From Numida meleagris (lineage: Eukaryota > Chordata > Aves > Galliformes > Numididae): a stretch of DNA of 64,000 nucleotides. Positions 41,101 to 53,100 of the stretch are shown here, one piece after another. Position numbers and translations under genes: made by a program. The stretch spans positions 83,404,957 to 83,468,956 of the forward strand of contig NC_034412.1 of assembly GCF_002078875.1 (NCBI RefSeq), given 5' to 3'. Every line of letters begins with the position of its first letter. Positions within the stretch are counted from its first letter, which is position 1. The notes beneath the pieces were generated by a model. The model saw only the letters and a list, made by a program, of their open reading frames with translations. It was not told the origin of the DNA and did no database searches.

Positions 41101-44100
41101 CTCCTCCTCGTGGATCTCCAAATGCTGCCTGGACGTGGACCAGAGCACCCAGCTCTGAGAGTCCCTGCTTGAGCAGGGGTTGGGCCAGGTCTGATGGATG
41201 CAGAAGTCCCTGGCAGCCTCAGCCATCCTGTGACTCTGTAAAGAGTCACTAGTGGCTGTACTGCAGCTTTGCCTTGGAGAGCAGAAGGACTCAATCATTG
41301 CTAATCCCTAATACTGGCTCACTTGATTACAGATTTTGGAGAAAAGGAAAAATAAAGCACAGCAAGCTTGTGGCATGGTTTAATATAGCTTCACCCTTGC
41401 ACCATTCCATTTTGCAACTTTTTTTTTTTTTTATCTCTAAACTGAAAGGTCTTGAGCTGCTGGAAGCAGAAGAAATAAGCTTTCCCCATTCACTTTACAC
41501 TTCAGACATTTCTTTTCTCTGAAGCTAATAATAGTTATTTGAATTGTATTACTTTGTTTCCGGCAGTGATAACACAGCCATGCACTGTACAATATAAAAA
41601 TGTTCTGAATGTGCTAAAGTAGAATTTAAATGCAGGCAATACAAGCATTACACTCTGCTACCTTGCTACTACTATCGATCTTGTCCTCGGGTAATATCTA
41701 GGTGATAAATGCTTCAAACTTTTAAAATTTAGTCCAGCTCAGAACAATCAACTGTATCCTATAAAACAATGCTATCTGAAATGCAACTATCTCAAAAGGA
41801 GTGAGATGCCCTTCAAGGAAAAAGGTTCACTTCAAATCTTTGCACAATAAAGGCTTTACAATGTTAAACTACTACTTTACGTTCCCCAAATGCGTACATC
41901 ATATTTTTAAAGAACACAAGTATGATCTATGCAAATATGAAGCTTTCATTTCAAAGCAGAACTTAAAAGTATGTCAATAATGTAGGTCACATCCGCAAAG
42001 GTTTTCTAGAAAGTTCTGCCGCAGAAAAATGCCCACAGTGCTCTGAAAGGGAACAACGCTATTACAGCAAGCTCGGCTCCATCAGAAAACTTGCACTGTC
42101 ATTTTCATTAATCCCCGTGACAAGCATGAACACTACTGCCACTGAGTTTACGGTTTCGTGTAATTTTCCATACGTATGGAAGTAGAACTACTTCCATATT
42201 GTTTTAGAGGTCTTTCCATGTTGTTTTTGAAGATAACTAACTTCTTATCCATCTTCTTGAAATAATGAAACTAGAAGATTTATTAACGCAAAGGCACTGC
42301 TGCCTAACCTAATTACCTGTTAATATACATATATATTTTTAAGCGGTCCTGACACCAAGAAGTCCCTGTTTTCCCAAGGAAGAATTCCTGTAGAATATTT
42401 TGCATTTCCCTCACCTCTGTGGCACATCCATCCTGCGCTAAGAAGCAAATAAACGGCGGCTGTGTCAGAAGGTCCATGCCTCAGTGGAATGTCACAACAT
42501 AACACCAGCTTTTCCTAGAGCCGATAAAGTTAACTACTCCCAAGCACTATGTATTCTCACACTAGCTTCTCATCTCCTTGTAACTGTAGAAAGATTTGAA
42601 TCTTGCTTGACCGACCTTTCCAGTTATAGAATCGCATCTGCAGGCATGCAAGAACTGAAAAGGTGTTTTTAGTGCAACTGTCTACAGATTCAGAGATAAT
42701 GTAACTTCGATAGAAATTGTCATCTCAGAAGTTAAGACTAAATAAGCAAATTTACAGAAAAGTGGTACTTATTTTCTGGTTTTACAGAACTATGCAATAC
42801 AGGGGAAGGATGAAGTATCCTATCCAGAGGATGCACTCAGCCCTAGGACTTTCTGACAGTGTCATGCAAAACACAGATTTCAGATGTACCTTCCCCCCCC
42901 CTCCCCAAACATCTAAGAGTGGAATGAATGGCAGGAAGTTGCTTTCTCTGAAGAGCCACTTTCAACACTGAACTGATGAATAAATCATTTTTCTTAGCAC
43001 GAAGTATTTAGGACTTTATACACATCCACACAATTTATGCAAAGACTATTCAGTTTGAGCATTTGCAGAGCCTGAGTGCAGTCACCTCTCAAAGCTTTAT
43101 ATTGTCACTTATACATAAAGCAAATACAGATGTGGTCAGAAACTATTAAATTACAAATACGATTTTGCTAATCTTTGCCGCAAACTCTAAAAATAGATGC
43201 TCATAGTTAAGCAGCTAAATACCTCTGAATTTTAGGCACATTCATTAAAGTACTGATCTGTAGGAGTACTTGAGGTAAAAAATAGGAATTCTGACATTGG
43301 TACTGAATTCAGTAAATGCTAATATCTTTACAATATGTTACTTTGCACGTCCCTTCACATTCTGAATAACGGTAGCACTATCCGACGGGCTAAAAACAAC
43401 TTACAAGTCATAAAGCTGCTAGTCAGGTTAGAGTACAGCCTTGGCAGCAGCAAAAGAGACTCTGTATCTTTGACCTTGCTGATTTAAAATCTCAACTGAA
43501 ATAAAAAGCAAACCAAAACAACAAACTTATTCTCTACCATTTCCCGAGGTGAAATGTTAACACGCTTCCGTTTTTATTTTTGCCTAAAAATTACCTGAAT
43601 GTGTTCTAAGACTAGAATGTAACAGCTAACTTAGTAGTAAAGTATTCACAGATTAAAAAAGTAAATGAATGTACTTCACTGCTCAGTGTTAACATTAGGA
43701 GTAATAATAGAACAATTAGGTATAATATACACTTTAAGATGTCATCATTTACTAACATCCAAGCCTCAAGTCATTCTCTGTTTAGTGAGGAGGTACTGTA
43801 ACCATAAGCCCCTTGTTGAATCTCTGAATATCATAAAGGAGAAATCCAATACTAAAACATAAGACTCACTGCAATTTTTGCGCTATAAAAAAGGAAGGAG
43901 AAAGCTTTAAAGTAGACACATGAAATTGCTTGGTTACTTTACACTGTGTCATTAGTGGTAACAATGAACTATAATGTCTTGTAGACATCTCAGAACAGTC
44001 AAAATTGACAGCATAAGTATTTGGAAGTTAAAATGACAAAAATCAGCAGTATAAGCTAGCTAAATAGAGCCTAAAATGCACCAAGAACAGTTCTTGTGGC

Positions 44101-47100
44101 AAAGACACACCTACTTCCCAGATATGTATGTATTTAAAAACAAAAAAAATCCCAACAGCATTTTACTGCATCCACAAGGGAATACTTCAGCTCAAGAATA
44201 TACATTCATGAACTGGCAGCAAACCAGACACATTATGGAGATGATTAAGAGCTTAGTAAGATTCACTCTCAAGGCAAGACTAGAAGGTTTGTGTACGAAT
44301 AGCCTGGACAACTAACTAGAAGATCATTATATGAGACATTTGAAGGGGAAGCTTTTACCTAGAATTACCGGAAAATCTCCTCCAGCTCACGCTCCCAAAA
44401 ATATCTGGTGGCTGCCCTGTCCCTGGAGACATTCAAGGTCAGGCTGGACAGGGCTCTGAGCAACCCGATCCAGCTGTAGGTGCCCCTGTTCACTGCAAGG
44501 GAGTTGGACTAGACGACCTTTTACAGTTTCTTCCAACTCAATTCTATGATTCTTTATCTATGCAGTCTTGAGTACTGGAATGCAAATACATCAGGACATA
44601 CAGTAAATGTACTTTTGGACAGGTCTTAAGTGAGAACGTATTCATTTCAACCTTAATGAACTGCGCTTCAGCACAGTGAATGAGGTCAGATATGCTACCT
44701 GGCATATATGTCATTGGAATACTATCATAGCTGCTAAATATCTCCCTAACTTCAATTGTTGCATTAATTGAATAAAGTAAGTAAGTAGTTCAGTAACTGA
44801 AGTAAATTTTAAGACTAAGAATTCTTAGTTCAGAAGAAGATATAAAAACATACATACATTTAGTCTCTAAAACTTTCAGCTAATTCATTCCTTTGATTAT
44901 CTAAGTAGGCACCAGAACTGTTTATTCAAAAGTACTGATCCTGAAGTGAAGAGCCTGTCAGTATGCTTCTCCCTCCAATTAGGGATATCCTCAGTATGGT
45001 CCCCAAAATGGAGAAATCTGGTTTTGTGTATAAGCTTTAATGATATTTAATCAGATCTAGGTACTCAACCTATTGCATTAGAAATCCCAAAGGCACTGTT
45101 TTGTTACAGGTGTTGCCTTAGCAAAAATAAACCAGAAAAGCCTGGCTTATGTAAGTGTTCAGAAAATCACACTCATCTGTAGACTAAGATAACTTCACAG
45201 GTAGATTCTTTCAAGGCCTTCCACATTTAACCAGAGCAGAAAAACACTCAGCACTTCTGAACAAACAGGCCACCTATTTAGGAGTCTAAATATGGCATTA
45301 AGAACCGAAATTGAACAAGTTACTCTTCAGCTAGAATTGGCTAGTACATGTATCATCTGGATTAGTCAGTTAAGACATGAAGGTACATTTATTAAACCAT
45401 CTTAAACTGACACAGAGAATCTGAATTTCTCTGAGAGGAGGTGATTGTTATGACAGAAGCAATGTGACAACAGCTGAAATTAAATATCTGAAACTAACAC
45501 CTGCTGTGAAGTACAATTTTAAAATTCGTTTTACTTCAGCAGTGCTTTGTTTTCTTTGGAAATTTCAGGAAATTTCAAAATAAATAGGAAAAGAAAAATC
45601 TGCATTTTTGAGAGACTGTGCCTTACTGCACAACCCCCAGCTGGAGGGCTGTGCTCAAACGTAGAAGAATGAAGTTCAGCTTTTAGGACCACGAACATTA
45701 CATGTACTGTTTGTTTGAACAAACAGGAAGGACAAATCAAGGTGAAAAACACCCAGACATGCCATGTATTTCCTGAATTCAAAAGAAACACAAACTAAAC
45801 TCGTATTCATTTTGGTTAAACACTGTGTTTTTACTCGAATGAAAATTCTTCTAATTGAACTCTTGGCATAGCTTTTCATAAGCTTACTTGCAAGATATTG
45901 AAAAACATTAAACTTGTATCAAAATGGAGATAGCAGACAATTACATATATTTAGAAGTGGTTTATTATTTTCCTAGTCTAATGAATGTAAATAGATAAAA
46001 AAGCAGGCACAAAACTCTGACTTCTCTGGTTATGTTTCAGCCATGGAAATGCCTGAGGTATGTTTTTGGGAAAAACCAGTATCAGGGATTTCAAATGTAT
46101 TTTTAAACTTTACACCCACGTTCAATTGTGGGTTTCTTTCTTTTTTTCAGTACCATATATCAGGGAATAAAACATCCGTGACGCAAGACTGAACTGGAAT
46201 TCAGGACTGCGCCGAGTCAGTGTTAACAGGTATGTTCTTCTAGAGAATTAGGTTATCTAAAAAAGGAGCCCATGTTCTCTTTAAGGAGAGAAAAAATAGG
46301 CTACTGCATTTAAATGCCTAAGTTAGATAGTGTGACATGCATTTCTAATTGTTCCCTAATGATTCCAGTACAAGGCAATAATCCCTTTCCTATGTGAAGT
46401 ACCTGTAATGGCACAAGCAGCGTGACAGAGCTAAAACTTGCAGACACAATTTCATCTGTGAAAGAGCTTTAGTCAATGTATTTTATCTTAAAATCTTAAG
46501 GGGGGACGGGAAGCATCTTACAGTAAGTCACAAAAGTTGACTGTTGGCTTAACTTGTTCATATTTAAATCAGAATTGTCATGCTATTTTAACTACTTCTA
46601 TTCAAAAAATACAAAAACAAACTAAAATTCCCAAGATGTCCTCATAATGGTCAAAAGCAGCTTTACTGTAACTAGTATGGCCACTGAGAATACAACTTCA
46701 CATGGGATATGCTTCAGTTTTAACTATGAAGTACAGAAAATCTGCTTTCATCTGTTCAATATATAGTTTGGTTACCAATAAGAAGTTATATTAATTGTCC
46801 CTAATATGCAAGTTTAATACCAAGAAATATTGCTTTCACCAGAATTAGCGTCAGCTCTATATTGGGAACCCCTCCCCATGAACGCAAACACCAAAGAAGT
46901 TTCAAAGGGATACGCTATGAATTTTTATACAGTTTCTGTGTGGCTCATCTCATTTGCACCAGGTGCTTGTTTTACAGCAACTGGATAGGCAGCTGGCACT
47001 GAACATCAAATTTCACAAAACTAGAAAGCTTTTGAAAATGCTTAGCAGAACATTAGTGATCCGCAGAAAGTCCATCGGTGAGAGCACTGGCTTTTCTCTG

Positions 47101-50100
47101 TCTTCAACTGCTAAGCTTGAGCTAACTGAAAAGCTTTCAAACAGCCAGCCGAAGTCTGGAGGAGCGGTGCTTTATCCCTTGCCATGCAAAATGATGACTG
47201 CAGTTAAAACAACGATGTGTGGTCACGTGGAAAAGCATTCTGCAAAGCTGGAATGATGCGGTACATGCTGAACAGGCACAAGAAGCTGCAGTCACTCTGT
47301 GGAAGCTCAAAAGCAACAGGGAACTTGTACATACATATAGATGGTCTCCTGTAAGACTTCCTAGATGCCTCGAATTTAATGACTTAAAATTTTTGAGTGT
47401 CTTCTCAAACAGCTACTGTATCTTTAAGAACCCTCAATCTAAATACCTCAGCCTTTTATGAAAGGAGACAAGCACAGTACAAATTAACAAGATGGGTGTT
47501 TGACAGCACCACAATTGCCAACACAAGTCCTGATGAAAAGAAGCATGAGCTCTAAACTCTATTTAACTTTTCATTGTGACTTCTACCGTTTAGCAGTCAT
47601 TACAAGGAATCAGCCATAACAACAGTATAAAAACTGAAAAATAAGAACACCAATTCAGTGTAGCAAAATAACTTACAGAAGCATCTAATGTTTCCACAAT
47701 AGCAGTAGCAAGCCTTCAAACAGGAGTATTTTTACCAATTTCTGCAGCTATGACTTCATATGTGCAAGAGAGATTGACAGATGTAGAACATAAGTACAGC
47801 TGGACAAGCAGGTCTATCTAATTGGTGGCTCCGGTGTTCTTACTTGAGATAGAGAAGTGCACCCATCATCTCCCTTCCCCCCAAAAACACCAAAACCTAA
47901 TAAATTACATTTATGTTTCTAGAGCCAAATTTCAAGCTTTCTTTTCCTACCCTAATATATAGGAATGATTTAAATTATAATTGGAATGCACAAGACTTTT
48001 GTTTAGACAAAAATGAGTTCATCTGTATTAGATGACCACAGCAGATGCTTCTTAAAGTTCAAACTAATAGTCATCCTGCCTTGTAAAGCACACTGAGGAA
48101 GTAAAAATATTCACAACTTGTACTTGCTGCATATGAATTCCACTGGATACATCACCACAGTTTCCACATAAGATGGTGTTAATATTTTTAACACAATTCC
48201 TTAGGCTACTATGTTGAGAAGACATTCCAGCATTCACTTTCAACTCTTCTTGAAGCCTACTACAAAGCATTCCCTATCTGTAATCTGGCTTTCTTAGCTG
48301 ATCAGGTCGAATATGTAAAATAACGGCATCTTTTTTTCCATCTTTTCACCCATGAAAAAAGACTCAACTAAGATCTTCCAGCGAGCAAAGCTCCTTAACA
48401 GAACAGGTCTTCACAGAACGGGCAAATCCTTCCAAGTTTTCAGGCCCAAGGCATACATCTACAGCAGAACTTCAGTACGGCCCAACCCCACTGTCAGCCT
48501 TGTGAATACTGCCAATATCAGCACTCACTCAGGCAGTCAGCACATTGCCTCTCGTGCCAAATGAACTCCACCACTGAAAAGCTAAGAAAAACAGGGACCT
48601 TGGTGGGAAACTCGGTCCCTAAGAACGCCCTTTTGCCACTACTACAGCCACATTAGGTTTAGGTGGCTAACTGATATATCTATGCAAGTTCACATACAGT
48701 CACAACGATGACAAATCAAACTCTGAATTACTATATGTGAGACCTAAGGAAACAACTATAATCGCGGGATGCGGAGATAAAGGAACATTCTAATTATTTT
48801 CCTTCCATATAATCATTTTTACTTCAGCTGGAATACAGTAGCTCAGTGTAAGACTCTAATTTTCTTCATGCCTGAAGCTGACACAGGCGTGAAGAAAATT
48901 AGAGAATGTACAGTATTCAGGGACTAATGTACTATTTTAAAATGCACAGTTTCTAAATCAAGTTACCCAAGCTCTTTCTTGTAAGTTAAGAGAGTAACCT
49001 AGAAATTGTTTGAATGGTAACTGAGATCAACATCCAAAATAATACTGTTTTCTGCTATCAGGAAATGGTAATGCTAAGTGAATCCAGACAAGCGCATAAT
49101 GAATAAGATTGGATCCAAATAACAACGGATGAGGTTGCAGCTATGTGACTTACCTAAAGTCACAAAAGAGGTCACTGGCAAAATCCAGGATTCATTGTAC
49201 TGACACATCCGCCTGTTACACGCTTCTAAATCACAAGGCTTCTAGACCAAGCATAATAGCCAAAGCTTAATATAAAAGTTGCTAGAATGCAGAGTGTCAT
49301 GGGTTGACACAGAGGTAGCAAATCTTTCTAATACACAAATATTAGACTAGAAGACCAGAAAAAGATTTCCATGACCAAGATTCAGAGCCGCCTGCAAGAT
49401 TTTACGAGAAAATCTGTGTACAAGGATAAGCGAACAAAAAAATAAAGCCACACCCAACTCCGAATCTTCAAGGGATTTATAAGAATAGGAGTGTTATGAT
49501 AGGCAGAAAATACTTGCTGGATTAAACAGTTTTGCTCTTCTATTGCTGCGTTTCTATCTTTTGAGGCAGTCAATATTTTTAGTTAACTGTAAGGATCATA
49601 TATTTCTAAACACACTGAAAATTTTGGTGTTAGTTGCTATTAAAGAGTAAAAATTTCACATAAACACACAAATTTCAAACCAAGTATCAGGACAGTAATG
49701 ACTGCTTAATTCTACTTTAGTGAACACAGACGAAATGCTACACGGGACTATGAATACCCCACTTACATACCATTCTTACCTGCAAGGGAAGGAGAGTATT
49801 ACTGTTGTTGTCAGTTCGGAAAACATTATCTTCAATCCAAGATTTTGGAGTCAGTGATGGAGTGGAGCGAGTAAATTTAGGTGGAGCTATGACATTACCA
49901 GAAAAGGGTTTCTTCAAAGGAGAGATCTGGTTCATAGTTCCTGGAATTCCCATGTTTCCAGTTCTACGATGGTCTCTGCCATGCATTCCTCCCCAGGATA
50001 TATTTCCTGTGCTCCAGCCACTACTCTGATTGCTCCAGGGTGACTGCTTCAGAAGAGGCTAAAAAGAAAGATTAACTCATATTATTTTGAAAATATTTGA

Positions 50101-53100
50101 AAAGGTTTTCTCTACTTAAGAGCAAAGAAACACTAAGAAGTCAATGTTTGGAAGATTTCTATAACTACTTTTTTATGATATTGTATTAGTTCATTATTGA
50201 GGCCAAAAAGAAAATTTAATACAGTCATAAGAAGTTGGCTTTTTTTTTTTTTTAAATTGTAACTCTCCCTCCTCCACAGTCCCTGTATTAGAGATTTAGG
50301 TTTTCACCCTTGCAGGAACTGCTAGGATTGTTTCTATGTATGTAGAGCGCAATCCCAGGGTTAAGCATGGTGTTACAGAAAGGATCAGGACGTTTAATCA
50401 CCTCACTGATACATTATTTCATATTTTATAGTAAGATATCTGGAAAAAAAACACAAGAATTTCAAGTAGGTTATTTTATGTCAGTGTTGAGGAATTTAAG
50501 AATTAAAATTGAGATTCATTTTTCCCGAATATTTTGACTATTGCCATCTCAGGATCATCAAAGTATTACCATATAAGAGCAAAAAGGCACTGGTTACCGC
50601 GCAGAGAATCTGTTTGAAGAGCTATCTTAACATTTCCACATTAAAATGCATTATTCTGAAGCCACAGCTGAAGTATTTCTGGAGTCATATACCGGACTAT
50701 CTCTGGAATTCCACAGCTCGCTCGCTTTTTTTTTTTTTTTAAAGATTCTTCCCCCTACTTAGAAGCGGTACAAATTATTTCTGTATCTCAATCACTACGC
50801 TCCTCAATATGAAAATGTAACCGGTATTCAGAGCATAGATTTTACAGGGTGATAAGTTTTGATTCCTACACAACTTGTGCTGAGGACAGACCCATGGCGG
50901 CCGCTGTACCACCAAGAGGTGGACCCACTGAGTCCAACTGACAGCGCAGAGCAGGGGATTTACCTTCAGTGTTCTAAACCTGGCTGTCGGGGAAAGGCTT
51001 TTCTCACCACACAAACGGGTGTGGGGTGGATGTTCTAAGCTTAAAGCCGAACGCAGCGCTTCTATCTCAAAGGCTGCAAGCAGCCCTTAGCTTATAATTT
51101 CAGTAACTTAAACATTTAAAGTACGTTGACATGTTATGGTTTATACAGAACTAAAGACAGAAAGACAGAACTGTAATGCCCTCTCTCTCCAAGAAAACAA
51201 GCAGAAAAACACGAAGGCCATTTTTAGACAGGTAATCAGGCAAACATCCCATTCTGTATAATTATAGATAATTACGCTGTAAAACTTGAACACTTTGGCT
51301 GGAATTTTGGGAGAGGCCAGTGCTGTGTTGTGAAACAAACCTGAGGAGATAATGCCAAACGCTAACGTGCCTCTAACACTGCGAGCTGGGCTGTCACAGG
51401 CACAGCTTTGTGTTGTCCACAACTTATAGAGAAAATCATCGAGAAAACTCTGGTACGGGGCGGGACTCCTCCAAAGAGTGCACAGATACTGCAGAGAACC
51501 ACCTCCTCACCACTATGGCCCAAAGTCACTGTGACAACTCATACAGGATCCCAGCATTGGGGTTATCAAATAAATGCTGTACAAACCCACCTCCACTGTT
51601 TTGTTTTGTTTTTTTTTTTTTTTTTTAAATGGACAGGATTTATGTTACAATGAAAGAGAAGCACGGGCAAGGCCCGTGTCACCTAGGCCTTCATGGCCAG
51701 CCGGCGATGAGCGCGGCTCTGCTGCTCCCTGCCTTCCAACAATCGCTATTCTGCTCCAAGAGACGGCACTAACTTCCATTTTAACACCGAACTGTCACAC
51801 TACGCTTCGTTACAGCCAGCAGCGGAGCTAGGCAGCCCGAATCACTGCCCCGTCCGTGGGCGCAAATCCACGCCATTTCGGAAGCAGCCGCGGCGCTGAC
51901 AGCCCCGGCGCGGCGCGGGGCGCGCGGTGCCCACAGAGCTGCGGGCGGCCCCGGGCGGGGCGGGCAGGGAGCGGCGGAGCGGCCGGGAGCTGTCACGCGC
52001 ATTGTTCGGGGCGCGCCGCGTTCTCCACATGCCGACGGGGAGGGAGCGGGGAGGGGGGGAGGAATATTTCGCCGGCGAGGCCCCTTCGAGAGGCGAAACG
52101 GCGTCTCCAGGGGTCCGGGCGCGGCGCACCCCTCCACCTGCCCGCGGAACGGGTGGGCAACAGCGGCCAACCGCCTCCGCCCGAGCGCCGCCGCCGCCGC
52201 CGCCTCCCCGCGGGGCCGCAGGTGCCCTCCCGCGGCCGCGCCCCGCCCGGGCTTCCCCTCGGCCCGGCGCCCCCCGCTCCGCTCCCGGTACCTGGTGGTG
52301 GTTGTAGGAGTTCCGCTGCTGCAGGAAAGCGGCGGCGGCGGCGGCCGCCTGGTGTTGGTGCTGGAGCTGCGGGCTCACCGGGGACCTCCGGTTCTGCTGC
52401 TGTTGCTGCTGCTGAGGTAAATTCATCTGCGGCGGCGGCGGCGGGGGGGCGGCGGCCGAGAAGGGGCTGCTGAAGGGCCCGGCGCAGGGGTTGTGAGGAG
52501 ACACCGGCGAGAAGCTCTGGAAGAAAGCGGGGTTGATGGACGACGGGATCCCCGGGTAGAAGCTGGTCTCGGACTCCGGGCTCGGCGGCGGCATGGCGCT
52601 GATCTGCCCTCCGCCGCTGGAGACCGGAGGCTGCTGCGTCTGCTGCGGAGGCGGCGACGAGGTCTGCACCGACCAGGGGGTGCCGAAGCCGGGCAGCGGC
52701 GGAGGAGGAGGGGAAGCCGCCGAGGAGGAGCCGCCCCCGCTCTGGTGATGGGGGCTGGGGATCTCCGGGCTCTGCAGGCTGCTGAAGCCGGAGCCGAGCC
52801 CGCCGGGCAGGAGGGTCCCGGGGCTGCCCAGCAAGTGGCTGTTCGGGGGGGACTCCATGGGGGGCGGCTCGGCTCTCGCCTGCGGACGAGGAGGAGACGG
52901 CGGCGGATTCACGCAGGAGGCGGCGGCGGCCACCCCCACATCGGGGTCGGCGGGCGCCGGTCCCCCCGCGCGGGAAGGGGCGCCCCGCTCCGAGCCCGGC
53001 CGGCGCTCGGCGGCGCTGAGGGGCCCGAGGCTCGGCGGCGGCTCCGGGGGGCGAGCGCCGAGGAGCTGGAGCTGCTGCTGCTGCCTGCGCTCCTGCTGCT

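Larger units (their letters stand above)
38957..49779 (-). other. CPEB2: CPEB2 intron 2 (10.8 kb, largest)
   Basis: GT-AG intron containing a T22 run (39547-39568), CR1 fragments at 41040-41260 and 44405-44554, and a 19-bp hairpin at 48854-48904. An equivalent of the mammalian alternative exon that joins after LPLQ (segment with LPAWGSDSLQDSW) was looked for and not seen. The remainder is unrecognised. Confidence 0.88.

Noticed and set aside
46954..47461. Two overlapping plus-strand open frames in intron 2
   Set aside because: Composition is unremarkable, there is no domain, and the frames overlap in a way expected of chance.
18442..50058. HDV-like self-cleaving ribozyme, as in mammalian CPEB3
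   Set aside because: That ribozyme is known from an intron of CPEB3 in mammals. I saw no convincing double-pseudoknot core in these CPEB2 introns, though a structure search was not possible.
51596..51627. Poly-T tract with AATAAA upstream near 51570 as a processed pseudogene tail
   Set aside because: A retrocopy in that orientation would end in poly-A, not poly-T, on the same strand, and no parent gene is recognised.
51842..52291. Continuation of the exon 1 frame into intron 1
   Set aside because: The frame stays open for about 150 codons only because the CpG island is poor in stop codons. The donor CAG|GTACC and the in-phase join to exon 2 give the known CPEB2 protein.
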